Below are positions 16,183 through 24,565 of a stretch of DNA of 64,000 nucleotides, piece after piece. Origin of the DNA: Actinomadura rupiterrae (GTDB lineage Bacteria > Actinomycetota > Actinomycetes > Streptosporangiales > Streptosporangiaceae). How positions within the stretch are numbered: position 1 is the first letter of the stretch; the number at the start of each line of letters is the position of its first letter. Position numbers and translations under genes: made by a program. The notes below the pieces were generated by a model. The model saw nothing but the letters and a program-made list of their open reading frames with translations. It was not told where the DNA came from and did not search any database. The stretch spans positions 124,001 to 188,000 of the forward strand of contig NZ_JAMZEA010000002.1 in NCBI RefSeq assembly GCF_024172125.1. Reading direction: 5' to 3'.

Positions 16183-16533
16183 GTGGGGGTTCGGCGGGTT
16201 GTGCCTAATGTTCGGGTTCGGGATGTGGGGGCCAGTCGGGAGTTCTACGGGCGGCTGGGGTTCGAGGAGGTCATGAACCATGGGTGGATCATGACCGTGG
16301 CCTCGCCGGAGGTTCCCACGGCGCAGGTCAGCTTCTATGCGGAGGACGACAGGACCGGGCCGGTCTCGCCTGACATGAGCGTCGAGGTGGACGACGTGGA
16401 CGCGGCGTATGCGGCGATGCTGGAGGCCGGGATGGAGATCGTCCACCCGCTGCAGGACGAGGAGTGGGGCGTGCGGCGGTTCTTCGTCCGTGATCCGGAC
16501 GGGCGGGTCGTCAACGTGCTGGGCCATCGCTGA
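16183..16533 (+). CDS. VOC/glyoxalase-fold protein
   Basis: 116 residues from the GTG at 16183, which has GGGAGG five bases upstream; the open frame extends further back only through the repeat array. The protein reads VPNVRVRDVGASREFYGRLG, then MSVEVDDVDAAYAAMLEAGM and RRFFVRDPDGRVVNVLGHR, the typical two beta-alpha-beta-beta-beta modules of the vicinal oxygen chelate fold. It is of the bleomycin-resistance/glyoxalase type. The N-terminal His metal ligand is replaced by Asn (VPNVRV), so binding rather than catalysis is possible. Confidence 0.8.
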   Translation: MGVRRVVPNVRVRDVGASREFYGRLGFEEVMNHGWIMTVASPEVPTAQVSFYAEDDRTGPVSPDMSVEVDDVDAAYAAMLEAGMEIVHPLQDEEWGVRRFFVRDPDGRVVNVLGHR

Positions 16534-16589
16534 CCGGGGGCGTTCTCGGGGCGGGGTGAACTGTCGGAGGGCGGCGGCACGCTGTCCTC

Positions 16590-17129
16590 ATGGCCGTTCA
16601 CGTCGCGAGTCGCCGGCGCACCACCGTCCGGAGGGACCATCCCGATGCGGTGGTCTTGGATGTCACGTCGCGGGGTGAGGAGCCGTGGGTCCGTCTCAGC
16701 CCGTTCTTTCCGCATGGCGGGATTCCGGTGCCGGGGCATCCGGAGCGGACCTCGCAGTCCGTCGAGGGCGTCTGGCAGGCGCTGAAGGTGTTCGCCACTG
16801 AGGCCGAGGATTTCGGCAAGCTGGACATCGCGGCGATGAAGGGCATCAAGCGGACCGTCCGACGGCTGGGGCCGCCGCTGGGGCATCGCGTCGCCGGACG
16901 CCTGCTCGGCTACGAGGAGGCCCGGCGGGAGATCTACCTGCCCACGTATCGGTGGATGCTGGAGAACCGGGCGGCCGAGGTCGTCGAAGAGCTTCGGGAG
17001 CTCGGTTCGCGGCGGGAGGTCGTCCTGCTCGACTACACCACGAACGGGGACGTCGCAGACCTATCGTCGCCGCTTTCGCATGCCGCGCTCGTCGCCCACC
17101 ACGTTGACCACGGCCAACGCCGCCGCTGA
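16590..17129 (+). CDS. Conserved unknown protein (DUF6939-like)
   Basis: 179 residues starting MAVHVASRRRTTVRRDHPDA. The core VRLSPFFPHGGIPVPGHP followed by SVEGVWQALKVFATE and RYRWMLENRAAEVVEELRE-like helices suggests a conserved bacterial family that I associate with DUF6939, but I am not certain of the accession. Soluble, no membrane helices. The C-terminal LLDYTTNGDVADLSSPLSHA is also characteristic. It ends just before a strong bidirectional terminator. No function can be inferred. Confidence 0.7.
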   Translation: MAVHVASRRRTTVRRDHPDAVVLDVTSRGEEPWVRLSPFFPHGGIPVPGHPERTSQSVEGVWQALKVFATEAEDFGKLDIAAMKGIKRTVRRLGPPLGHRVAGRLLGYEEARREIYLPTYRWMLENRAAEVVEELRELGSRREVVLLDYTTNGDVADLSSPLSHAALVAHHVDHGQRRR

Positions 17130-17135
17130 CAGCAG

Positions 17136-17172
17136 GACGCCCGTCCCGGTGTGGATGACCGGGACGGGCGTC
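17136..17172. terminator. Bidirectional terminator between DUF6939-like gene and fabF
   Basis: A perfect 15-bp stem, GACGCCCGTCCCGGT with its complement, and a 7-base loop GTGGATG. It sits between the ends of two convergent genes. Confidence 0.85.
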
Positions 17173-17189
17173 TTGAGGTGGTTTCCGGC

Positions 17190-18473
17190 TCAGAGAGCGC
17201 GCTTGAAGGCGACCGAGACGTTGTGGCCGCCGAAACCGAAGGAGTTGTTGAGGGCCGCGGCCGGGCCGTCCGCGAGCTTGCGCGGCTCGCCGTGGACGAT
17301 GTCGAGGTCGACCTCGTCGTCGATGTCCTCGAGGTTGGCGGTGGGCGGGATGATGCCCTCGCGCAGGGTCAGGACGGTGATCACCGACTCCAGCGCGCCC
17401 GCGCCGCCGAGCATGTGGCCGGTCATCGACTTGGTGCCGGTGACGGTGATGTTCTTGGCCGCGTCGCCGAGCGCCGCCTTGATCGAGTTCAGCTCCGCGA
17501 CGTCCCCCGAAGGCGTGGACGTGGCGTGCGCGTTGACGTGCACGATGTCCTCGGGCTTCAGGTCGGCGTTGGCGAGCGCGCGGCGCATGGCCTTGGCCTG
17601 GCCGGCGCCGCTCGGGTCCGGCAGGACGATGTCGTAGGCGTCGCCGGAGTATCCGCAGCCGGCCGCGATCGCGTGGATCGTCGCGCCGCGCTTGCGGGCG
17701 TGCTCCTCCGACTCCAGGATCATCACCGCGGCGCCCTCGCCCAGGACGAAGCCGTCGCGGTTCTTGTCATACGGGCGCGACGCGCGCTCGGGCTCGTCGT
17801 TGCGGGTGGACATCGCCCGCATCACGCCGAACGAGGCCATCTGCAGCGGGTGGATGCACGCCTCGGTGCCGCCGCAGATCACCATGTCGGCGCGGCCCGT
17901 CCGGATCATGTCGATCGCGTACCCGACCGCCTCGGCGGACGAGGCGCAGGCGCTGACCAGCGAGTGCGAGCCCGCGGTCGCGCCGTACTCGATGCCGACG
18001 TGCCCGGACGCGCCGTTCGGCATCAGCATCGGGACGGTGAAGGGCGACACGCGCTGCCAGCCCTTCTCCTTGAACACGTCGTAGCTGCCTAGCGCGGTGT
18101 GCAGGCCGCCGATGCCGGTCGAGACGACGACGCCCAGGCGCTCGCCGTCCATCTCGAAGCCCTCGGCGTCCGCCTCGTAGCCCTTCTTGGTGCGGGACTT
18201 CAGCCCCGCGTGCAACCAGGCCTCCCGCGCCGCGATCAGCGCGATGGCCTGGCAGCGGTCGAGTCGTCGCAGCGTCTGCTTCGGCAGGACCTCGGACGGA
18301 TCGACGGCGAGCTGCGCGGCGAACCGCACGGGCAGCTCCTCGACGCCCTCCCAGTCGAGCTTCCGCACCCCGGACCGACCGGCGAGCAGCGCGGACCACG
18401 TCGACGGCACGTCGCCGCCGAGCGGGGTCGTGGCACCGAGGCCGGTCACGACGACGGTCGTCTTGTTGCTCAT
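17190..18473 (-). CDS. fabF: 3-oxoacyl-ACP synthase II
   Basis: 427 residues. The condensing-enzyme triad is complete: Cys176 in LVSACASSAEAVG, and the two His in VNAHATSTPSGD and NSFGFGGHN. It elongates acyl-ACP with malonyl-ACP in the dissociated (type II) fatty acid synthase. AAGGAGCAC precedes the ATG. It is the last gene of the minus-strand fabD-fabH-acpP-fabF cluster. An unusual 355-bp repeat-rich spacer separates it from acpP. A polyketide ketosynthase is unlikely given the cluster. Confidence 0.95.
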   Translation of the reverse strand: MSNKTTVVVTGLGATTPLGGDVPSTWSALLAGRSGVRKLDWEGVEELPVRFAAQLAVDPSEVLPKQTLRRLDRCQAIALIAAREAWLHAGLKSRTKKGYEADAEGFEMDGERLGVVVSTGIGGLHTALGSYDVFKEKGWQRVSPFTVPMLMPNGASGHVGIEYGATAGSHSLVSACASSAEAVGYAIDMIRTGRADMVICGGTEACIHPLQMASFGVMRAMSTRNDEPERASRPYDKNRDGFVLGEGAAVMILESEEHARKRGATIHAIAAGCGYSGDAYDIVLPDPSGAGQAKAMRRALANADLKPEDIVHVNAHATSTPSGDVAELNSIKAALGDAAKNITVTGTKSMTGHMLGGAGALESVITVLTLREGIIPPTANLEDIDDEVDLDIVHGEPRKLADGPAAALNNSFGFGGHNVSVAFKRAL

Positions 18474-18828
18474 GGTGTGAGTGCTCCTTGCGTTACTGGG
18501 GGGTGGCGACGGCGCGCCGGCGGGACCTCGCGGTCCGTCCGGGGTGGCGGCGCGCCGCGGCCGTGCGGCGATGGCTGCCCGTCATCACGGAGACGACGGA
18601 TCGTCCCGCCCGCGAGGCGACCGGTCCGGCCCGCGGACGGGGCCGAGCCTGTCATCCCGCGACCGGGACGGATCGCCCGCGAACGAGACGGTCGCCCGGC
18701 GGACGAACCGCCCTGCGGACGAACCCGTCGTCCTGCGGACGAACTGTCGCCCCGCGGACGGACCTGTCGCCCCGCGGCGAGACGGCTGGTCTCCTCATAG
18801 TGAGACGGCTGGTCTCCCCGCGGAACTT
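18474..18828. repeat. 20-bp repeats and twin hairpins between acpP and fabF
   Basis: From 18674 to 18772 there are about five 20-bp direct repeats (examples CTGCGGACGAACCCGTCGTC at 18713 and CTGCGGACGAACTGTCGCCC at 18733). Then GAGACGGCTGGTCTCC occurs at 18779-18794 and again at 18802-18817; each copy folds as a 5-bp stem GAGAC/GTCTC. In the transcript these hairpins lie just after the acpP stop. They may act as an intercistronic terminator or stabiliser giving more acpP than fabF. No gene is present. Confidence 0.7.
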
Positions 18829-19080
18829 TCAGACCTTTAGCTTCTGGACGAAATTGATGACATCCTGCACGGTCTTCAGGTTGCGCAGCTCGTCGTCGGG
18901 GATCTCGACGCCGAACTTGTCCTGGGCGGCCACCGCGATCTCTACCATCGACAGGGAGTCGATGTCGAGGTCGTCGATGAAGTTCTTCTCCGGGGTGACC
19001 TCGGACTTGTCGATCCCCACGATCTCGTCGATGATCTCGGCGAGGCCGTCCAGGATCTCCTGCTCGGTGGCGTCTGCCAT
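18829..19080 (-). CDS. acpP: Acyl carrier protein
   Basis: 83 residues, strongly acidic. The phosphopantetheine attachment Ser42 lies in DDLDIDSLSMVEI. Helix I (EILDGLAEIIDEIVGID) and helix III/IV (FGVEIPDDELRNLKTVQDVINFV) are standard for primary-metabolism ACPs. AAAGGAGA precedes the ATG. It carries intermediates for the neighbouring FabD, FabH and FabF. Confidence 0.97.
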   Translation of the reverse strand: MADATEQEILDGLAEIIDEIVGIDKSEVTPEKNFIDDLDIDSLSMVEIAVAAQDKFGVEIPDDELRNLKTVQDVINFVQKLKV

Positions 19081-19120
19081 GGTGTCGGTGTCTCCTTTGT
19101 GGGTTGTCCAGAACGCGTGG

Positions 19121-20092
19121 CTACGGGATCTGGATGACTTGGGCAGCGTAGGACAGTCCCGCGCCGAACCCGACCAGCAGGGCCGGGGCGCCGGACGGCA
19201 CGTCGCCGCGTTCGATCATGTGCGCGAGGGCCAGCGGGATCGAGGCCCCCGAAGTATTGCCGGACCGGGTGATGTCGTCGGCCACCACCGCGTTGGTCGC
19301 CTTGATGCGGCGCGCGATGGCGTCGATGATGCGCAGGTTGGCCTGGTGCGGGACGATCGTGGCCAGATCGTCCGGGACGAGCCCGGCCCGCTCGACCGCC
19401 GCGAGGGCGACCGGCGCGATCGCGGTCGTCGCCCAGCGGAACACGGCCTGCCCGTCCTGCCGGATGAAGGAGGTCCGGTCGGCGATGGCGATCCGCTCCG
19501 GGGCGCTGCCGTCGCTGCCCCAGACGACCGGGCCGATACCGGGGGTTTCGGACGGTCCGACGACGGCGGCGCCCGCGCCGTCCGCGAAGATGATCGCGGT
19601 CGACCGGTCGGTCTGGTCGATCCACTGCGACATCTTCTCGGCCCCGACGACCAGCACGTTCCGGGCCGACCCGGTGCGGACGGCGGCGTCCGCGGCGGCG
19701 AGCGCGTAGCAGAATCCGGAGCACGCCGAGTTCAGGTCGTACGCGCCCGGCGCCTCGATGCCGAGGCGGTGCGCGACGGCCGGCGCGTGGCTCGGCATCG
19801 GCGTCTCGGCCGAGCAGGTCGCCACGATCACCAGGTCGACGTCGGACGGTGCGAGACCGCTCGCGGCGAGGGCCTTCCCGCCCGCCTGGACGGCCAGGTC
19901 CGTGATCGTCTCGTCCGGCCCGGCGAGGCGGCGCTCGACGATGCCGACGCGGGACCGGATCCACTCGTCGCTGGTGTCCATGACGGCGGCGAAGTCGTGG
20001 TTGGTGACGACCTTCGCCGGCTGGTGGCCGCCGAACCCGAGCACCCGGGCACCCGGGCGGACCGGCTCGGCACGCAGCGTGACACCCGTCAT
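19121..20092 (-). CDS. fabH: 3-oxoacyl-ACP synthase III
   Basis: 323 residues. The Cys-His-Asn triad is present: Cys124 in NSACSGFCYA, His in IVPHQANLRI, Asn in SGNTSGASIP. FabH condenses an acyl-CoA primer with malonyl-ACP; actinomycete enzymes prefer branched primers. Its ATG overlaps the fabD stop (ATGA), so the two genes are translationally coupled. Confidence 0.95.
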   Translation of the reverse strand: MTGVTLRAEPVRPGARVLGFGGHQPAKVVTNHDFAAVMDTSDEWIRSRVGIVERRLAGPDETITDLAVQAGGKALAASGLAPSDVDLVIVATCSAETPMPSHAPAVAHRLGIEAPGAYDLNSACSGFCYALAAADAAVRTGSARNVLVVGAEKMSQWIDQTDRSTAIIFADGAGAAVVGPSETPGIGPVVWGSDGSAPERIAIADRTSFIRQDGQAVFRWATTAIAPVALAAVERAGLVPDDLATIVPHQANLRIIDAIARRIKATNAVVADDITRSGNTSGASIPLALAHMIERGDVPSGAPALLVGFGAGLSYAAQVIQIP

Positions 20093-21006
20093 GAGGTGTG
20101 CGCCTTGATCAGCTCGCGGGCCTTGCCCAGGTCGTCCGGGGTCTTCAGGGCGAGCAGCTCGATGCCCTTGAGCTCGCGGCGGGCCAGGCCGGTGAGGGTG
20201 CCTGCGGGCGGCAGCTCGATGATCGCGGTGACGCCCAGCTCGCGCATGGTCGCCATGCACTCGTCCCACCGGACGGGCGCGCTGACCTGCGCGACCAGCC
20301 GGTCGAGGTAGTCGCGACCGGACGTCACGACCGCGCCGTCCCGGTTGGACAGCAGCGTGCTCTGCGGGTCGTGGACGTCCGCGCCCGGCGCGAGCTTCGC
20401 GAGGGTCGCGACGGCCGGCGCCATGTGGTCGGTGTGGAACGCCCCGGCGACCGCGAGCGGACGCAGGCGCGCCTTGGCCGGCGGCTCGTCCGCGAGCGCC
20501 TGGAGCTGCGCGGTCGTCCCGGCGGCCACGACCTGCCCCGCGCCGTTGACGTTCGCGGGGGTCAGCCCGTGCTTCTCCAGCATGGCGAGCACCTCGTCGG
20601 GCTCGCCGCCGAGCAGCGCGGTCATCCCCGTCTCGGTGACGGCGGCGGCCTCGGCCATGGCCCGGCCGCGCTCCCGCACGAGGACCAGCGCGGTCTCCGG
20701 GCTCAGCACGCCCGAGATCGCGGCGGCGGCCAGCTCGCCCACGCTGTGCCCGGCGACGGCGTCGGGCCGTCCGCCCTCGGGGTACAGCTGCTCGTAGGCG
20801 GCCAGCGCCGCGGCGACCAGCAGCGGCTGCGCCACGGCGGTGTCGCGGATCTCCTCGGCGTCCGCGGTCGTCCCGAAGCGCACCAGGTCCAGTCCCGTCA
20901 CCGCGGACCACCAGGCGAGCCGGTCCGCGACGCCGGGCACCTCCAGCCACGGCTCAAGGAAACCGGGGGTCTGGGCGCCCTGCCCGGGCGATGCGAGGAG
21001 AATCAC
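20089..21006 (-). CDS. fabD: Malonyl-CoA:ACP transacylase
   Basis: 305 residues from the GTG at 21006, beginning MILLASPGQGAQTPGF. The oxyanion Gln is in GQGAQ, the nucleophilic Ser in VAGHSVGELAAA, and the catalytic His in VAGAFHTDHM. It loads malonate onto AcpP. First gene of the fab operon. The upstream region holds a candidate regulator site and then a long C-rich tract instead of immediately meeting fasR as in streptomycetes. Confidence 0.95.
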   Translation of the reverse strand: MILLASPGQGAQTPGFLEPWLEVPGVADRLAWWSAVTGLDLVRFGTTADAEEIRDTAVAQPLLVAAALAAYEQLYPEGGRPDAVAGHSVGELAAAAISGVLSPETALVLVRERGRAMAEAAAVTETGMTALLGGEPDEVLAMLEKHGLTPANVNGAGQVVAAGTTAQLQALADEPPAKARLRPLAVAGAFHTDHMAPAVATLAKLAPGADVHDPQSTLLSNRDGAVVTSGRDYLDRLVAQVSAPVRWDECMATMRELGVTAIIELPPAGTLTGLARRELKGIELLALKTPDDLGKARELIKAHTS

Positions 21007-21075
21007 GCGATCCAGCGTGCCGGGTGCGCCACCCCCCTGCCGATGCGGAAGCACACGAACTTTGGTCCGGACGCT

Positions 21076-21092
21076 TTGTACGACCCCTACAA
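21076..21092. promoter_or_regulatory. Inverted repeat upstream of fabD, possible FasR site
   Basis: TTGTA-N7-TACAA (TTGTACGACCCCTACAA) lies 70-86 bases upstream of the fabD start. FasR of Streptomyces coelicolor is known to act at the fabD promoter; whether this repeat is its site here is inference. Confidence 0.35.
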
Positions 21093-22919
21093 CCCCCATA
21101 CCGGACACCCCACCCCCTTACCCCCACTCCCACCCCTCCGCCCTCACACCCCCAGCCCCCCGAAACCCCCCAAACAAGCCCCAAACCCCCACCCCCAAAG
21201 CCCCTCCCACACTCCCAGCCCCATCCCACACTCCCCTCGACCCCGCACGCCTCGCTCCCCTCAGCCCCAAACCCTGCGGCAGAGACCGCAAAAGCCCCCA
21301 ACCGCGACGCCTGACCCCGTCCCCGATGCCCGACCCGTCCCCGATGCCTGACCCCGTCCCCGATGCCCGACCCCGTCCCCAGGACTTTTACCTCCGCCGC
21401 GCCGCACGCCGGCCCGACCCACGCCCAGATCCGCGCACATCGCCGTCCAGCCCAGTGCCCAGGCCCAGGCCCCTCACCGTTGCCGCACAGTACGCCGGGC
21501 CCGAGCCACGCCTACGCCCAGATCCGCGCTCGTGTCGGCGCCCACGCCAGTGCGAGGACGGGACTGAGGCGTCGCTTCCCGTGCGCGCCCGGCCCAAGAT
21601 CCGCGCCCATGCCCAAAACGGAACCGCGCTCCCGCACCAAGGTCAGGCCACGCCCTCATTCGCGCTCGAAGTCACGTCCAGACCCCGGGCGACGCCTCTC
21701 AGACAGCGCTTTCGCGCCCACGCCTGTACCGCGCCCACGCCCAGGGACGCGCCTATGCGCTCGAAGGAACCGTGCCCGGGGGCGTGTCATGCCTCCACGT
21801 CGTGGCCACGTCAACCCACAGTCGGCCCCGCGCCAGGCCCGCGCCAGGCCCGCGCTCGTGCCAGGTCTGCGCTCACGCCCGCGCCAGACCCACGCCCGCG
21901 CCAGGCCCACGCTCGTGCCAGGTCTGCGCTCACGCCCGCGCCAGGCCCGCGCCTGGGGTGGGGGCCCAAGCCCATGCTGGTGTCGGCGTCCACGGCGGTG
22001 CGGGGTCGGGCCCGGAGGCGGAGCTTCTGGGCGTGCGTCCGCACCGAGGTCGTACTCGCCCCTACGCTCCAGGCCGGAACCGTCAAACTGCGAGCTTGCG
22101 ACCGCGTCCGCGCCTGCGCTCGCCCCAGGCCCATGCTCGTGTCGGCATCCAGGGCAGTGCGGCGTCGGGCCCGGAGGCGGAGTTTCTGGGGGTGTGCCCG
22201 CGCCGAGGTCGTACCTGCGCTCACGCTCCAGGCCGGAACTGTCGAAGTCCGAGCTCGCGCCCAGTTCCGCACCTGGCCAGTGTCCGCGGCCATGGCGACA
22301 CCGGCCCGCAGGCGTCGCTTCCGCTCTTGGCCGGGCCCAATTGCGCGTTCACGCCCAAGTCGGCACGTGCCCTCGTCCGCGTTTCATGCCGTGCCTGCTT
22401 CGTGCCCTGGCCGCATGCTCAGGTTTGCGCACACATCCGCGCCCTCGCCTTGTTCGGACCCGCGGTTTCGTCCACGGCCGAGCTTGCCCCCGATCCTGGG
22501 CGACGTCCTCGGACAGCGCCTTTCCTGCCTGGGTCTGCCACGCGCCCACGTCCGGAGTTGCACCTGCGTGCACGCCGGAACGTGCCCGGGGTCGTGTCCG
22601 CCTCCACGTCCGCACACGTCCGCACACACGTCCGCGCTCTTGGGCGGGCGCGCGTCCACGCTCGGGCGCGTGTCGGGGCGAGCTGTGTTGAGGCGGCGTC
22701 TGGTGTTGGTGCCGGGGCCGCACCTGTGCTCGGGGCGTGGCTGTGCTTGGTCTGGCTCCGTGCCTGCGGCTGCTACTCAAGAGCTTCGAGGCAACGGCTG
22801 GAGCGTTGGCCGGTGGGGCTTGGGCGCGGGGGCGTGAATGAGGCGCCCGGGCTTGCGTGGGGTTGTTCGGGGACTTGGCGTGGCTTGGGCGGGGGCGGCC
22901 TGGTCTGGGGGCTTGGGGG
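21093..22919. repeat. Long low-complexity region between fabD and fasR
   Basis: About 1.8 kb without a credible gene. 21093-21260 is a C-tract array (G-runs of 3-6 on the minus strand with short spacers, so G-quadruplex capable). 21300-22800 consists of degenerate, strand-asymmetric GC-rich repeats. A 159-bp direct repeat is clear: copy one 21971-22129, copy two from 22130, both containing CCCGGAGGCGGAG and GCTCCAGGCCGGAAC. Blocks near 21560-21810 recur about 750-810 bases later. Several long frames are open on both strands, but none shows a recognisable domain or clear start. Confidence 0.75.
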
Positions 22920-24101
22920 TCAGGAGCGGGTGGGGCGGCGGGAGAAGCGGCCCAGGGCTAGGGCGATGCGGAGGGTGAAGGCGTTGCGGCCGTCCGTGGG
23001 GGCCAGGCCGGTCAGCTCGGTGACGCGGCGGAGGCGGTAGCGGACGGTGTTGGGGTGGACGAAGAGGAGGCGGGCCGTCGCCTCCAGGGAGGATCCCTGC
23101 TCCAGGTAGGTGGTGAGGGTGTCGAGGAGGGGGGCGCCCGCGTCGCACATGGGGTCGTAGACGTGGTCGACCAGGTGGCGGCGGGCGACGTCGTCGCCGT
23201 CGAGGGCGCGTTCGGCGAGCAGTTCGTCCGACGGGACGGGACGGGGGGCGTCCGGCCATCCGGCGGCGGCGCGCAGGCCCGCGAGCGCGGACCGGGCGGA
23301 GACGGGCGAGTCGTACAGATCGCCGACCGTGGGGCCGACCACGACCGGACCGGGGCCGCACTTGGCGGCGATGTGCCGGGCGGCGGCGACCGCGTCCTCG
23401 GTGCCACCGATGATCACGACGACGCGGGTGCCCTGGACGCCGGCGAGCGCGTCCACACGGGCGCGGCGGGCGGCCAGCTGCATCTGGTCTATGGTGACCT
23501 CCGGCTCCTCCTCGTCCGAGGTGAAGCCCGCGATCACGGTGACGGGCTTGGCGGTCCAGCCGAGCGCGGCGGCCCAGGAGTGCATGCCGTCGTCCACCTC
23601 GCCGCGCAGGACGGCGTTGACGACCAGCGCCTCCAGGCGGGCGTCCCAGGCGGCGCGGGTCTCCGCGGCCTGCGCGTACACCTGCGCGGCTCCGAACGCG
23701 ACGTCCCGGGTGTAGCGGAGGATCGCCTCGCGCAGCTGCGCCTCACCGCCGGGGGCGGCCAGCTCCTCCAGCCGGGTCTCCACCACGTCGATGATCACGC
23801 GGACCATGTCGATGGTGTGCCGCAGCTTGATCGAGCGCATCAGCTCCCGCGGCGCGGTGCCGAACACCTCGGCGGCGATGGCGGGCTTGGCGTTCTCGCC
23901 GCTCCCGAACCACTCCACGAACGCCGCGATCCCGGCCTGCGCGACCAGCCCGATCCACGACCGCTGGTCGGCGGGCATCCGCCGGAACCACGGAAGCTGC
24001 TCCTCCATGCTGGCGAGGGCCGCCGTGCCGAACGTCCCCATCGCCTTCTCAAGGCGCTTGGTCGTCTGCTCGCGGAGCGCCGCGTCGCTGCTGCTGTCCA
24101 C
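22920..24101 (-). CDS. fasR: FasR-like PucR/CdaR family transcriptional regulator
   Basis: 393 residues from the GTG at 24101. The N-terminal two-thirds contain a conserved helical region (LPWFRRMPADQRSWIGLVAQAG, LRHTIDMVRVIIDVVE). A GGDEF-like middle follows, and then the C-terminal PucR helix-turn-helix (YLEQGSSLEATARLLFVHPN, then TVRYRLRRVTELTGL). Next to fab genes in Streptomyces lies FasR, the activator of fatty acid synthesis, with the same architecture. I use the name on the basis of architecture plus fab synteny, although here nearly 2 kb of repeats lie between fasR and fabD. Same strand as the fab genes. Confidence 0.85.
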   Translation of the reverse strand: MDSSSDAALREQTTKRLEKAMGTFGTAALASMEEQLPWFRRMPADQRSWIGLVAQAGIAAFVEWFGSGENAKPAIAAEVFGTAPRELMRSIKLRHTIDMVRVIIDVVETRLEELAAPGGEAQLREAILRYTRDVAFGAAQVYAQAAETRAAWDARLEALVVNAVLRGEVDDGMHSWAAALGWTAKPVTVIAGFTSDEEEPEVTIDQMQLAARRARVDALAGVQGTRVVVIIGGTEDAVAAARHIAAKCGPGPVVVGPTVGDLYDSPVSARSALAGLRAAAGWPDAPRPVPSDELLAERALDGDDVARRHLVDHVYDPMCDAGAPLLDTLTTYLEQGSSLEATARLLFVHPNTVRYRLRRVTELTGLAPTDGRNAFTLRIALALGRFSRRPTRS

Positions 24102-24565
24102 ACGTCCAGAGTGCCATCTCGAACGTGATGAATCGCCCCGCCACCCTCAACTGAACTGCCGAGTAACCCCCTACCCGCCAGTAGCTCAACTTGGAGATCG
24201 GACCCGATGGCCAGTACTGCGTCCATACTCATGATGGCCTGATGACCTGCGAAAACTCACCTCAAGGGTGAGCTCTGGTCCGTGTGTCCGAGGGCAATGT
24301 GATGCCCGGCCGACCGGGCGACACATGTATCGCGAGCTGGACATAACCGACGCCTGACGGATGGACGCCCCGAAGCTCCCCAAAGAGTCAGCCCAAGGGT
24401 GAGCCGACAGGCGATCGACCGCATGGAGGGCCCAGCCAGGAAGCGCCCGGCGTGTCGGACTGAGGCGGGGCGGGACGCGGGGGCGCCGGGTGGGGTGCTG
24501 GGCGAAGCTGGGGCGCGGTGGGACGAGGCGTGGGTCGTGTGGTGGCTGGGGGTTTTGGGGTGGGG
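24102..24565. other. Intergenic region between fasR and hydrolase gene
   Basis: No supported gene. CTCACCTCAAGGGTGAG at 24256-24272 is a perfect 6-bp stem with a 5-base loop, and AAGGGTGAGC recurs near 24400. Either could belong to the fasR promoter (fasR reads leftward from 24101) or terminate something. The remaining sequence is G-rich and unremarkable. Confidence 0.35.

Noticed and set aside
20840..22837. Long plus-strand frames over the fabD-fasR spacer
   Set aside because: Low-complexity Arg/Pro/Ala sequence, open in several frames and on both strands, without ribosome-binding site or domain.
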